A stretch of 55,369 bases of DNA from Clostridiales bacterium (GCA_018374635.1 JAHAEW010000011.1:1-55369); one strand, 5' to 3'; shown: positions 7,432 through 16,623, numbered from the stretch's first letter. A program made the numbers and translations. Notes: a model not told the origin generated them from the letters alone.

Positions 7432-8709
7432 GTGAAGCTGTTGATTCAACAGGGACGCCTGGTGGACCCGGTGAGCGGGATCGGCGGCGTCATGGACGTC
7501 CTGGTCGAGGACGGGAAGATCGCGGTCCTGGGCAGCGATATCCGCGATTCGGAGGCGGAAGTGCTGGACGCCCGGGGGCTGACCGTCTGTGCCGGCCTGG
7601 TGGATATGCACGTCCACCTGCGGGACCCGGGACAGGAGTATAAGGAGACCATCGAGACCGGCACCCGGGCGGCCGCCCGGGGAGGATTTACCTCGGTGGC
7701 CTGTATGCCCAACACCCGTCCGGCCATTGACTGCGCGGAGCAGATTTCCTATGTCAAGCGCAAGGCGGACGAGGCCTGCGGCGTCCATGTCTGGCCCATC
7801 GGCGCGGTGAGCCGGGGAGAGAAGGGCGAGGCCCTCACCGATTTTGAGGAGCTCAAGCAGGCGGGCGCGGTGGCCCTCTCGGACGACGGTATGCCGGTGC
7901 AGAACGCCAATCTCATGCGGGACGCCCTCATTCTGGCCCACCGGCAGGACCTGACCGTCCTCTCCCACTGCGAGGACGCCGACATGGTAAAAAACTATGC
8001 CGTCAACGAGGGACGGGTCTCCCGGCAGCTGCGTCTGCCCGGCCGTCCCGCCATCGCGGAGGAGATCATGGTGGCCCGGGACGCCATGCTGGCAGAAGAG
8101 ACCGGCGCGGCCGTCCACATCTGCCACATCAGCACGGCAAAGGCGGTGGCCATCGTGCGCCGCTATAAGAAGAAAGGGGTCCACATCACCTGCGAGACCT
8201 GCCCCCAGTATTTCTCCCTCACAGAGGACGAGGTCCTGGAACAAGGGGCCATGGCCCGGGTGAATCCCCCTCTGCGCACCCGCGCCGATGTGGAGGCTGT
8301 CATCGAGGGCCTCAAGGATGGGACCATTGACGCCATCGCCACCGACCACGCCCCCCACTCCGCCGAGGAGAAAGCCCGTCTTTTAGAGGATGCCCCCAGC
8401 GGGATGGTGGGACTGGAGACCGCGCTGGGCGTGACCCTGACTTACCTCTACCACACCAAGCACATGCCCCTGTCCGACATCCTGCGGAAGATGACCCTGA
8501 ATCCGGCCTGCATCCTGCGGATCAACAAGGGCCGTCTGGCCATCGGCGGGGACGCCGATATGGTGATCTTTGATCCCGATGAGGAGTGGACCGTGGACCC
8601 GGAGCAGTTTGCCTCCAAGGGCCGCAATACGCCCTTTGCCGGACACCGGCTCAAGGGCAGGGTCAAATATACCATTGTGGGCGGGAAGATCGTCTGCCAG
8701 GACAGGTAA
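7432..8709 (+). CDS. pyrC: Dihydroorotase (type I)
   Basis: This enzyme catalyses ring closure of carbamoyl-aspartate to dihydroorotate, step three of pyrimidine synthesis. The 425-aa protein shows the amidohydrolase zinc motif MHVHLRDPGQEYKETI near residue 58, MPNTRP, LSHCEDADM, HICHIST and ATDHAPHS, which supply the metal ligands and the catalytic aspartate. The start is GTG, seven bases after GGAG. It leads the pyr operon, and pyrF begins 55 bases after its stop. Confidence 0.96.
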   Translation: MKLLIQQGRLVDPVSGIGGVMDVLVEDGKIAVLGSDIRDSEAEVLDARGLTVCAGLVDMHVHLRDPGQEYKETIETGTRAAARGGFTSVACMPNTRPAIDCAEQISYVKRKADEACGVHVWPIGAVSRGEKGEALTDFEELKQAGAVALSDDGMPVQNANLMRDALILAHRQDLTVLSHCEDADMVKNYAVNEGRVSRQLRLPGRPAIAEEIMVARDAMLAEETGAAVHICHISTAKAVAIVRRYKKKGVHITCETCPQYFSLTEDEVLEQGAMARVNPPLRTRADVEAVIEGLKDGTIDAIATDHAPHSAEEKARLLEDAPSGMVGLETALGVTLTYLYHTKHMPLSDILRKMTLNPACILRINKGRLAIGGDADMVIFDPDEEWTVDPEQFASKGRNTPFAGHRLKGRVKYTIVGGKIVCQDR

Positions 8710-8764
8710 GTCCGGCAAATCCCGCCCCGGAAGAGAGAAAATAGAAAAGAAGGAGACCACTCAC

Positions 8765-9691
8765 ATGTCTTTTGATGTACTTCAGGAGAAAATTCTTGCG
8801 GTCAGGAACCCCGCTGTGGCCGGTCTGGACCCCAAGCCCGAGTATGTGCCAGAGCACATCCGGAAGGCCGCCTACGCCGCCCACGGCGAGACCCTGGCCG
8901 GCGCCGCCGAGGCCATCTGGCAGTTCAACAAGGGCCTGATCGACGCGCTGTGCGGCGTCGTCCCCGCGGTCAAGCCCCAGAGTGCCTACTATGAGCGTCT
9001 GGGCTGGCGGGGCATGGAGGTCATGGAGCGCACGATCCGCTATGCCAAGGAGAAGGGCATGTACGTCATCGCCGACATCAAGCGGGGCGACATCGGCTCT
9101 ACGGCGGAGGCGTACAGCGACGGCTGGCTGGGGGCCACCCAGGTGGGCGGACAGCGCTGCACGGTGTTTGACGCCGACTGCGTGACCCTCAACGGCTACA
9201 TGGGCGCCGACAGCGTCAATCCCTTCCTGAACACCTGCAAGGAGTACGGAAAGAGCTGCTTTGTGCTGGTCAAGACCTCAAACCCCGGCTCCGGCGAGCT
9301 TCAGAATGTCTCGGCCGGGGAGAACGACACGGTCTACGGCCGGATGGCCGGCCTTATCGAGAAGTGGGGCGCGGGCACCGAGGGCAAGTACGGTTACACC
9401 CTGGCCGGCGCGGTGGCGGGCGCCACCCACCCTGAGGAGCTGCGGCAGATCCGCGCCCGGATGCCCCACACCTTCCTGCTGGTGCCCGGCTACGGCGCCC
9501 AGGGCGGCACCGCCGAGGATGTGCAGTACGCCTTCCACCAGGGCGGCAGGGGCGCCATCATCAACTCTTCCCGGGGCATCATCTGCGCCTGGAAGAAGAC
9601 GGGGAACAACGGCGAGGACTACCAGGAGGCCGCCCGCAATGCCGCCATCGCCATGCGGGACGACATCTGCCGCTTTATCACCATGGAATAA
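8765..9691 (+). CDS. pyrF: Orotidine 5'-phosphate decarboxylase
   Basis: This enzyme decarboxylates OMP to UMP, the last step of de novo UMP synthesis. The 308-aa length and the motifs VAGLDPKPEYVPEHI, VIADIKRGDIGSTAEAYSDG and PGYGAQGGTAEDV fit the long OMP decarboxylase subfamily; DIKRGD holds the catalytic Lys-Asp pair. The ATG at 8765 follows GAAGGAGACC. The last 48 bases of the gene are repeated twice more downstream as part of a 175-bp tandem repeat, so the end of the gene has been involved in a local duplication. Confidence 0.96.
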   Translation: MSFDVLQEKILAVRNPAVAGLDPKPEYVPEHIRKAAYAAHGETLAGAAEAIWQFNKGLIDALCGVVPAVKPQSAYYERLGWRGMEVMERTIRYAKEKGMYVIADIKRGDIGSTAEAYSDGWLGATQVGGQRCTVFDADCVTLNGYMGADSVNPFLNTCKEYGKSCFVLVKTSNPGSGELQNVSAGENDTVYGRMAGLIEKWGAGTEGKYGYTLAGAVAGATHPEELRQIRARMPHTFLLVPGYGAQGGTAEDVQYAFHQGGRGAIINSSRGIICAWKKTGNNGEDYQEAARNAAIAMRDDICRFITME

Positions 9692-10041
9692 ACCAGCATG
9701 GGGATGGCGGCATACAAACGTTTCCGCAGAGCGGAAACCTTGGCGCAGGCGAAATTCAGTTTCGCCGAGCATGGAAAGAGAAGGGGACCCGGCCGGGGCT
9801 TCAGGCCCGGCTGGGAAGGCCATCGCCATGCGGGACGATATCTGCCGCTTTATCACCATGGAATAAACCAGCATGGGGATGGCGGCATACAAGCGTTTCC
9901 GCAGAGCGGAAACCTTGGCGCAGGCGAAATTCAGTTTCGCCGAGCATGAAAAGAGAAGGGGACCCGGCCAGGGCTTCAGGCCCGGCTGGGAAGGCCATCG
10001 CCATGCGGGACGACATCTGCCGCTTTATCACCATCGAGTAA
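9644..10041 (+). repeat. 175-bp tandem repeat, 2.3 copies, containing the 3' end of pyrF
   Basis: The block from the last codons of pyrF through a hairpin-rich spacer occurs at 9644-9818 and 9819-9993, with a partial third copy at 9994-10041. The pyrF stop codon recurs at 9689, 9864 and 10039, exactly 175 bases apart. Copies differ at only a few bases; the third ends TIE instead of TME. Each full spacer holds hairpins such as GTTTCCGC/GCGGAAAC, GGCGAAA/TTTCGCC and GCCGGG/CCCGGC. Open frames run through the spacers but lack binding sites and are not called genes. Confidence 0.9.
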
Positions 10042-10103
10042 GACCGGAAACCGGAGCGGGAAGGAAAAGCCGGTCCTGTCTGCCGGCAACAGGAGGAAAC
10101 GAT

Positions 10104-10859
10104 ATGCCAATGGAACAACTCTGCCCTGTCGTGCGGGCGGAAACACTCAATCCCTATGCCTGCGCCCTGACACTGGAGGCCGGGCCGCTGGCTGAGGCCG
10201 CCCGCTGCGGCCAGTTTGTTCACATCAAATGTGGACACAGCCGCCTGCTCCGCCGCCCCATCTCCATCTGCGACGTGGAGGGGACCCGGCTCAAGGTGGT
10301 CTTTGAGGTCCGGGGAGAGGGGACGGAGTGGCTCTCTCGCCGGAAGGAGGGGGATGTCCTCAATGTCCTTGGCCCCCTGGGCCACGGCTTTGACGCGAGC
10401 TCTGACAAGCTGCTGCTGGTGGGCGGCGGCATCGGCGTGCCCCCCATGCTCTATACCGCAAAATGTGCCGCTGGAGAGGTCCATGCGGTACTGGGCTTCC
10501 GCTCCGCCGACCGGGCCATGCTGCTGGACGAGTTCCGGGCAGCCTGCCGGAGCGTCACGGTGGCCACCGACGACGGATCCCTGGGCTGCCACGGCTTTGT
10601 GGACGCGGTGACCCGGGAAAGACTCCGGGAGGGCGGCTTTACCGCCGTGCTCTGCTGCGGCCCCAAGCCCATGCTGCGCAGCGTGGCAAAGGTGGCCGAG
10701 GAGTTCGGCGTGCCCTGCCAGGTCTCCATGGAGGAGCGGATGGGCTGCGGCGTGGGGGCCTGCCTGGTGTGCGTGTGCGATATGAAGGACGGCACCCGCA
10801 GGCACGCCTGCAAGGACGGCCCGGTGTTCGATTCCAAGGAGGTGGACTGGGATGCATAA
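10104..10859 (+). CDS. pyrK: Dihydroorotate dehydrogenase electron transfer subunit
   Basis: PyrK carries FAD and a [2Fe-2S] cluster and passes electrons from dihydroorotate dehydrogenase B to NAD+. The protein is 251 aa. RRPISICDVEG is the flavin-binding region, VGGGIGVPPMLY the nucleotide-binding loop, and MGCGVGACLVCVC plus a later Cys the cluster ligands. The frame is open upstream to 9873 through the repeat, but the ATG at 10104 has the AGGAGGAAACGAT binding site and matches the family start. The end overlaps pyrD by eight bases. Confidence 0.95.
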   Translation: MPMEQLCPVVRAETLNPYACALTLEAGPLAEAARCGQFVHIKCGHSRLLRRPISICDVEGTRLKVVFEVRGEGTEWLSRRKEGDVLNVLGPLGHGFDASSDKLLLVGGGIGVPPMLYTAKCAAGEVHAVLGFRSADRAMLLDEFRAACRSVTVATDDGSLGCHGFVDAVTRERLREGGFTAVLCCGPKPMLRSVAKVAEEFGVPCQVSMEERMGCGVGACLVCVCDMKDGTRRHACKDGPVFDSKEVDWDA

Positions 10860-11772
10860 CGTGGATCTAAGCGTCACCCTGGCCGGGATGACCATGAAAA
10901 ACCCGGTGGTGGTGGCCTCCGGCACCTTCGGCTTTGGCCGGGAGTATGGGGAGTTCTATGATCTCTCCGAGCTGGGGGGCATCTGCGCCAAGGGCCTGAC
11001 CCTCCACCGGCGGGAGGGCAACCCCGGTCCCCGCATCGCGGAGACCCCCATGGGCATCCTCAACTCCGTGGGCCTTCAGAACCCCGGCGTGGACGCCTTT
11101 ATCGCCACCGAGCTCCCCTTCCTGCGGCGGTATGACGTGAAGGTCATCGCCAACATCTCGGGCAGCAGCCCCGAGGAGTACGGCGTGATGTGCGAGAAGC
11201 TGGCTGAGGCCGGGGTGGACATGATCGAGGTCAACATCTCCTGCCCCAATGTAAAGGCGGGGGGCCTCGCCTACGGCACCCGGCCCGAGCTGGCCGCTGA
11301 GGTCACCGAGGTGGCCAAGGCCCACGCCGGGCAGGTGCCCGTGATGGTGAAGCTCTCCCCCAACGTCACCGACATCACCGAGATCGCCCGGGCGGTGGAG
11401 GGCGCGGGGGCGGACGCCCTCTCCCTCATCAACACCCTGCGGGGCATGCGGATCGACGTGAACACCCGCCGCCCCATCCTGAAGATGAACACCGGCGGCA
11501 TGTCCGGTCCCGCCGTGCTCCCCGTTGCGGTGCGCATGGTGTGGGAGGTCTCCAACGCCGTCAAGATCCCCGTGCTGGGCATGGGCGGCGTCTCCAAGGG
11601 CGAGGACGCGGCCCAGATGATGCTGGCCGGCGCCACCGCCGTGGCGGTGGGCACCGCCTGCTTTGCCGATCCCTACGCCCCGCTCAAGGTGCGGGACGGC
11701 CTGGCTGAGATCGCCGCCAGGCAGGGGCTCTCCGCCGTGTCGGAGCTCACCGGCGGCGTAAAGCCCTGGTAA
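10852..11772 (+). CDS. pyrD: Dihydroorotate dehydrogenase B, catalytic subunit
   Basis: This FMN-dependent class 1B enzyme oxidises dihydroorotate to orotate together with PyrK. The 306-aa TIM barrel shows NPVVVASGTFGFG at the N-terminus, NISCPNVK with the catalytic Cys of class 1 enzymes near residue 131, VKLSPNVTDI, and the FMN-phosphate loops GMGGVSKGEDA and AVGTACFADP. Its ATG lies inside the end of pyrK, so the two subunits are translationally coupled. Confidence 0.96.
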   Translation: MHNVDLSVTLAGMTMKNPVVVASGTFGFGREYGEFYDLSELGGICAKGLTLHRREGNPGPRIAETPMGILNSVGLQNPGVDAFIATELPFLRRYDVKVIANISGSSPEEYGVMCEKLAEAGVDMIEVNISCPNVKAGGLAYGTRPELAAEVTEVAKAHAGQVPVMVKLSPNVTDITEIARAVEGAGADALSLINTLRGMRIDVNTRRPILKMNTGGMSGPAVLPVAVRMVWEVSNAVKIPVLGMGGVSKGEDAAQMMLAGATAVAVGTACFADPYAPLKVRDGLAEIAARQGLSAVSELTGGVKPW

Positions 11773-11795
11773 AACGCGGAGAGGAGGCGCGGAAC

Positions 11796-12134
11796 ATGGA
11801 GGACCACTACTATGTATCCCTGAGCCTGGAGGAGTGCATCGACCGGGTCCACGCCGCCGTCACCGGCAGCATCACCGGCGAGCTCATCGACCGGTATGAG
11901 GTCCCCCATCCCAAGGGCGGGACCTGCGTGGTGCTGGTCTACGAGAAGCACTACTGGCGGGCGGGCAACCGCCTCACCCTCACCGTGGTGCTGGACGACT
12001 TTGCCGGAACCGACGTGACGCAGGTCCACTGTGCCGGCGGAGGCGGGGGCGAGGGCCTGTTCCGCTTTGACTGGGGCGCGGCGGGGAGCTTTGAGGACGC
12101 CGTCCACCGTGCCCTGGAGGCATACCGGCTCTGA
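11796..12134 (+). CDS. Small conserved protein, DUF6054-like
   Basis: This 112-aa protein has no signal peptide or membrane segment. From memory it resembles the DUF6054 family: VLVYEKHYWRAGNRLTLTVVLDD, then a glycine-rich GGGGGEGLFRFDWGAAGSFE motif and a C-terminal ALEAYRL. Function is unknown. It lies 23 bases after pyrD with its own GGAGGCGCGGAAC site and is probably in the pyr transcript; I see no evidence tying it to pyrimidine metabolism. Confidence 0.65.
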   Translation: MEDHYYVSLSLEECIDRVHAAVTGSITGELIDRYEVPHPKGGTCVVLVYEKHYWRAGNRLTLTVVLDDFAGTDVTQVHCAGGGGGEGLFRFDWGAAGSFEDAVHRALEAYRL

Positions 12135-12167
12135 GGCCGGAGAGACTGAGAGAGGGGGAGGAGTCCC

Positions 12168-13343
12168 ATGGCCTGTACACTGTATATCGTCCGCCACGCC
12201 GAGGCGGAGGGGAATCTCTACCGCCGCATCCACGGCTGGTATGATTCCCTCATCACCGACAACGGCTACCGCCAGATCGCCGCGCTGGAGGAGCGCTTCC
12301 GGGACATTCCGGTGGACGCGGTGTACTCCAGCGATCTCTTCCGCACCAGGACCACCGCCGGGGCCATCTGCCGCCCCAAGGGGCTGGCGCTCCAGACCCG
12401 GGCCGACCTGCGGGAGCTCTCCATGGGCGTGTGGGAGGACCACACCTGGGGCGAGGTGGCCCACTTCCAGAGTGAGCACTATCTCCGGTACAGCACCTGT
12501 GACCCCGGGTGGAAGAACGAGGGGGGCGAGTCCCGGCAGGAGGGCCGCCGCCGCATCCGCGCCGCCATCCTGGACATTGCCGCCCGGCATCCGGGCGAAC
12601 AGGTGGCCGTGGTCTGCCACGGGGACATCATCCGCTGTCTCCAGGCCGAGGTGCTGGGGGTGCCGGTGGAGGAGATGCCCTCCCTGGGGCACTGCGACAA
12701 CACCGGCGTGACCGCCCTGCGGGTGGAGGGGGAGCGGATGGAGCTCCTCTTCCAGAACGACAACTCCCACCTGCCGGAGGAGTGCTCCACCCTGGCCCGC
12801 CAGCGGTGGTGGAAGGATGTGCGCAACACCATGGGGGACGCCAACTTCTGGTTCCGTCCCCTCACCGCTGCGGATGAGGCCTTTTACTGCTCCCTCCACC
12901 GGGAGACCTGGACCGGGCTGTACGGCGCCGAGTCCGGCTATGACGCGGGGGCCTTCTTCCGGGACGCGCTGGAGGCCGCCGGGCGGGATGCCCGGGCGGC
13001 AAGCGTGGCCATGCTGCGGGAGGAGGCGGCCGGGATGGTACAGCTGGACCTCGCCCGGGACGAGGCCCAGGGAGCAGGCCACATCCGCTTTCTGGCCCTG
13101 GCCCCCGAGCGGCGGGGGAAGGGGCTGGCCCCCCAGCTCCTGGGACAGGCCGTGTCGGTCTACCGGGGCATGGGCCGGGACCGGCTGCGCCTGCTGTGCG
13201 CGCCGAAAAATGAGCGGGCCCGGCGGTTCTATGACCGCCACGGCTTCCGCACCATCGCGGCTCAGCCCGGACACCGGGGGAGTCTGGATCAGATGGAAAA
13301 ATACATCGGCTATCGTCCGGACGCCCGGGGAGGGCTCCTCTGA
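12168..13343 (+). CDS. Histidine phosphatase - GNAT acetyltransferase fusion protein
   Basis: The 391-aa protein has two domains. Residues about 1-195 are a histidine phosphatase (phosphoglycerate-mutase-like) domain: VRHAEAEGN carries the catalytic Arg9-His10, YSSDLFRTRTTA the second arginine region, LRELSMGVWED the acid region and VVCHGDIIR the second histidine. Residues about 220-385 form a GNAT N-acetyltransferase domain with the acetyl-CoA loop APERRGKGLAPQL and NERARRFYDRHGF near the end. Substrates are unknown. The ATG follows GGGGGAGGAGTCCC. Both domains look intact, so this is a true fusion rather than two misread genes. Confidence 0.85.
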   Translation: MACTLYIVRHAEAEGNLYRRIHGWYDSLITDNGYRQIAALEERFRDIPVDAVYSSDLFRTRTTAGAICRPKGLALQTRADLRELSMGVWEDHTWGEVAHFQSEHYLRYSTCDPGWKNEGGESRQEGRRRIRAAILDIAARHPGEQVAVVCHGDIIRCLQAEVLGVPVEEMPSLGHCDNTGVTALRVEGERMELLFQNDNSHLPEECSTLARQRWWKDVRNTMGDANFWFRPLTAADEAFYCSLHRETWTGLYGAESGYDAGAFFRDALEAAGRDARAASVAMLREEAAGMVQLDLARDEAQGAGHIRFLALAPERRGKGLAPQLLGQAVSVYRGMGRDRLRLLCAPKNERARRFYDRHGFRTIAAQPGHRGSLDQMEKYIGYRPDARGGLL

Positions 13344-13375
13344 CGGGGCCCATTTTAAGACAGGACGAGGTTTTT

Positions 13376-15373
13376 ATGAATCAGTTTTTACCCGTATCCA
13401 AAGAGGAAATGGTGGAGCGCGGCTGGTACTGGTATGACTTTCTGGTCATCACCGGCGACGCCTATGTGGACCACCCCACCTTCGGCCCGGCCATCATCTC
13501 CCGGGTGCTGGAGGCGGAGGGCTACCGGGTGGCCGTGCTGGCCCAGCCCGACTGGCACAGCGCCGAGGCCTTTGCCGCCATGGGGCGTCCCCGGCTGGGG
13601 GTGCTTCTCTCAGCGGGCAACATCGACTCGATGGTGGCCCACTACACCGCCGCCAAGCGCCGCCGGCACGACGACGCCTATTCCCCCGGCAATCAGGCAG
13701 GACGCCGTCCCGACCGGGCCACCATCGTCTACTCCAGCCGGGTGCGGGAGGCCTTTGGGGACATCCCCCTCATCATCGGCGGCCTGGAGGCGTCCCTGCG
13801 CCGGTACGCCCACTACGACTACTGGGAGGACAAGGTGCGCCGCTCCATCCTGGTGGACAGCCAGGCCGACCTTCTGACCTACGGCATGGGCGAGCGGGCC
13901 ACCCGGGAGATCGCCAGGCGGCTCTCGAAAAAGGAGCCTATCGCCTCCATCACGGATGTGAAGGGTACCTGCTTCCTGGCCCGCAGCGCCGACACGTGCG
14001 CCTATCCCCGGGTGGAGGTGGCCTCCTTTGAGGAGGTGGCCCGGGACAAGCGGGCCTATGCCCTGGCCAATCAGGTGGAGTATGAGGAGCACGACCCCAT
14101 CCGGGGCCGGGCCATCGTCCAGCGCCACGGGGACGCCTATGTCATCGCCAACCCGCCCGCCATGCCCCTGAACACGGCGGAGCTGGACGCGGTGGCGGAG
14201 CTGCCCTATGTGCGGGAGCCCCATCCCATGTACGACGCCATGGGCGGCGTGCCCGCCATCGAGGAGGTGCGCTTTTCGGTGGCCCACAACCGGGGCTGCT
14301 TCGGGGCGTGCAACTTCTGTTCCCTGGCCTTCCACCAGGGGCGGATGATCACCTCCCGCAGCCATGAGAGCGTGATCCGGGAGGTGGAGATGCTCACAGA
14401 GCATCCGGGCTTCAAGGGCTATATCCACGATGTGGGCGGCCCCACCGCCAACTTCCGCCACCCCTCCTGCGCCAAGCAGCTGGAGCACGGCCTGTGCAAA
14501 AAGCGGGCCTGTCTGGCCCCCACGCCCTGCCCCAACCTGGACGCCGACCACAGCGACTATCTGAAGCTCCTGCGGGAGCTGCGCGCCATCCCGGGCATCA
14601 AGAAGATCTTCATCCGCTCGGGCATCCGCTTTGACTATATGCTGGAGGACAGGAACGGGGAGTTCTTTGCCGAGCTGGTCAAGCACCATGTCTCCGGCCA
14701 GCTCAAGGTGGCCCCGGAGCACTGCGTGAGCGGCGTGCTGGACTATATGGGCAAGCCACACATCCAGGTCTATGAGAAGTTCAAGCAGAAGTACGACCGC
14801 CTGAACCAGAAGTACGGCAAGGAGCAGTATGTGGTGCCCTACCTCATGTCCTCCCATCCGGGCTGCACCCTTCAGGATGCGGTGAAGCTGGCCGAGTGGC
14901 TCAACAAGACCGGACGCCAGCCCGAGCAGGTCCAGGACTTCTATCCCACGCCGGGAACCCTGTCCACCTGTATGTACTATACCGGCATCGACCCCCGCAC
15001 CATGGAGCCGGTCTATGTTCCCACCGATCCCCACGACAAGGCCATGCAGCGGGCGCTGATGCAGTGGAAGCGCCCGGACAAGCGCCCCCTGGTGCTGGAG
15101 GCCCTGCGGAAGGCTGGGCGGGAGGATCTCATCGGCTACGGGAAGGAGTGCCTGCTCCGTCCCCTCCACGGAGCGCCCGCCGGCGGACCGCCGGAGGGCC
15201 GGAAGAGCGCCGGCAAGGGCCGCGCCGGGGAGAAGATCCGGGGCGGCAAGCCCAAGCTCAAGCAGGCGGGGCTCCGGGTGGAGCACAACGAGTCCCACGC
15301 CAAGCGAAAGGCCGGCTGGGCCAAGCCCAAGAGCAAGAAGAATATCAAGCCCGGAAAGGGCAGACAGTCCTGA
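13376..15373 (+). CDS. YgiQ family radical SAM protein
   Basis: This 665-aa protein carries the radical SAM cluster motif GCFGACNFCS (CxxxCxxC) at about residues 308-315. The N-terminal region starts FLPVSKEEMVERGWYWYDFLVITGDAYVDHP, typical of the YgiQ/UPF0313 family, whose substrate is unknown. VAPEHCVSGVLDYMGKP and DFYPTPGTLSTCMYYTG are further family motifs. The last 70 residues are a Lys/Arg/Gly-rich tail likely to be disordered. The gene begins 32 bases after the phosphatase fusion and ends at a terminator. Confidence 0.93.
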   Translation: MNQFLPVSKEEMVERGWYWYDFLVITGDAYVDHPTFGPAIISRVLEAEGYRVAVLAQPDWHSAEAFAAMGRPRLGVLLSAGNIDSMVAHYTAAKRRRHDDAYSPGNQAGRRPDRATIVYSSRVREAFGDIPLIIGGLEASLRRYAHYDYWEDKVRRSILVDSQADLLTYGMGERATREIARRLSKKEPIASITDVKGTCFLARSADTCAYPRVEVASFEEVARDKRAYALANQVEYEEHDPIRGRAIVQRHGDAYVIANPPAMPLNTAELDAVAELPYVREPHPMYDAMGGVPAIEEVRFSVAHNRGCFGACNFCSLAFHQGRMITSRSHESVIREVEMLTEHPGFKGYIHDVGGPTANFRHPSCAKQLEHGLCKKRACLAPTPCPNLDADHSDYLKLLRELRAIPGIKKIFIRSGIRFDYMLEDRNGEFFAELVKHHVSGQLKVAPEHCVSGVLDYMGKPHIQVYEKFKQKYDRLNQKYGKEQYVVPYLMSSHPGCTLQDAVKLAEWLNKTGRQPEQVQDFYPTPGTLSTCMYYTGIDPRTMEPVYVPTDPHDKAMQRALMQWKRPDKRPLVLEALRKAGREDLIGYGKECLLRPLHGAPAGGPPEGRKSAGKGRAGEKIRGGKPKLKQAGLRVEHNESHAKRKAGWAKPKSKKNIKPGKGRQS

Positions 15374-15374
15374 G

Positions 15375-15421
15375 AGAGGGGCGGAAAAGCGGACGGGTAC
15401 GCCCAACTTTTCCGCCCCTCT
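15375..15421 (+). terminator. Terminator after the YgiQ gene
   Basis: Fifteen-base perfect arms AGAGGGGCGGAAAAG (15375-15389) and CTTTTCCGCCCCTCT (15407-15421). Confidence 0.8.
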
Positions 15422-15453
15422 GCGTCAAAAAATAGGGGAAGGGGGCGTGATTT

Positions 15454-16617
15454 GTGGAATTGCGGTATAATTTGACCCCAAAGGACTTCCGGCGGGGCTT
15501 GTGTCTCCACGAAAAGCGGCTCAAAGGGCCGCTGACGGTGCTCCGAAAGGCGGAGCGGCTCTTCTTCCTGGCTGTGGCCGTGTGTGGAGCGGCGGTTCTG
15601 GCCATGCTGCTGTTTATCTGGGCAGTCGGGGACTGGGACGAGGCGTTTGACGCGGTGCTGGGACTGGCTGTTTTCACCCTGTGCGCCTCTCTGGCTTTTT
15701 TGTGGCTGCTTTCCCCCCAGCGGCGGGCTTTTCACGGGGCCAGGCTGCGGGGGATGGAGGGGGGCTTTTTTGGATGCCACACCCTGGCCGTCACCGGTGA
15801 GGGGGTGGCTGTTACCTATGGCGTGAACCGCCGGGTGGAGCCCTATAACGCCATCACCGAAGTGTGGGAGAAGAAGGGCTATGTGCTCCTTTATCTAAAA
15901 AGCGGGCCCTGGGTGGTGCTGCCTCCCTACGCTTTCGAGGGTGAGGGGGAGAAGAGAGCCTTCCTTGCCGTCTTAGCGGAGGCCCGGCAGGGCCGGCCGC
16001 CCCAGACCGGCGCGGCCCCGGAGCTGGAACCGGAGCCGGAGGCCGCCTTCACACTCTGCTACGCCTGGACGCCGGAGACCCTGATGCCCACGCTCCTTCA
16101 GGCCAACTTGGCCTTTCTCCGCACCAGGCTCTTCTGGCGGCCCGCTGTGATCCTGATGGCAGTCCTCTCCCTCCCGATGCTGCTGCTGGGCGTCCTTGTC
16201 CTTATCGGCGCCCTGACAGCGGTACCGCCGGCACAGCCCGGCGAGATGGGCTGCGCCATCGGAATCCTGATCATTAGTCTGGGGCTGTGTTCCATCTGGC
16301 TGAACTTTCTGCCCGGCTTTATGGCTTGGGCCATCCGGCGGCAGAAGAAAAAGGATGGGGAGCTGCGCAAGCTGCTGGACGGTCCGATTACCGATGCCAT
16401 CGGTCCCTTCGGGGTAGACAGCCTCCGGCCCGGGGAGCGGGAGCGCACCCTGTGGAGCCAGGTCGGGGGCGTGAAGTCGGACGACTGGGGCTTGGCCCTC
16501 TTCCGGCGTGACCGGAAGATGCTCCTCTTCCCGGCAAAGGGATTTATGGACCGGGAGGAGCAGGAGCGGGCCGCGGCCTATGCCCGGGAGCAGATGACAG
16601 CGCACAGACAGGGATAA
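15454..16617 (+). CDS. Membrane protein with two YcxB-like halves
   Basis: The 387-aa protein appears to be an internal duplication. Each half has an N-terminal strand, a pair of membrane helices, and a soluble part of the form V-x-x-Y-x-x-ITEVWEKKGYVLLYLKSG (first half) or WSQVGGVKSDDWGLALFRRD (second half). That layout matches YcxB-like proteins, which normally have one copy. The second half starts near residue 195 with FTLCYAWTPETLMP. The start is GTG after GGAAGGGGGCGTGATTT. Function is unknown. Confidence 0.65.
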   Translation: MELRYNLTPKDFRRGLCLHEKRLKGPLTVLRKAERLFFLAVAVCGAAVLAMLLFIWAVGDWDEAFDAVLGLAVFTLCASLAFLWLLSPQRRAFHGARLRGMEGGFFGCHTLAVTGEGVAVTYGVNRRVEPYNAITEVWEKKGYVLLYLKSGPWVVLPPYAFEGEGEKRAFLAVLAEARQGRPPQTGAAPELEPEPEAAFTLCYAWTPETLMPTLLQANLAFLRTRLFWRPAVILMAVLSLPMLLLGVLVLIGALTAVPPAQPGEMGCAIGILIISLGLCSIWLNFLPGFMAWAIRRQKKKDGELRKLLDGPITDAIGPFGVDSLRPGERERTLWSQVGGVKSDDWGLALFRRDRKMLLFPAKGFMDREEQERAAAYAREQMTAHRQG

Positions 16618-16623
16618 CAAGAC

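Noticed and set aside
7178..7435. 85-aa open frame across the pyr promoter and leader
   Set aside because: It contains the promoter, has no binding site and ends inside the pyrC start region.
9698..9949. Open frames inside the pyrF tail repeats
   Set aside because: They have no ribosome binding site and exist because the repeated hairpins lack stops; composition is not protein-like.
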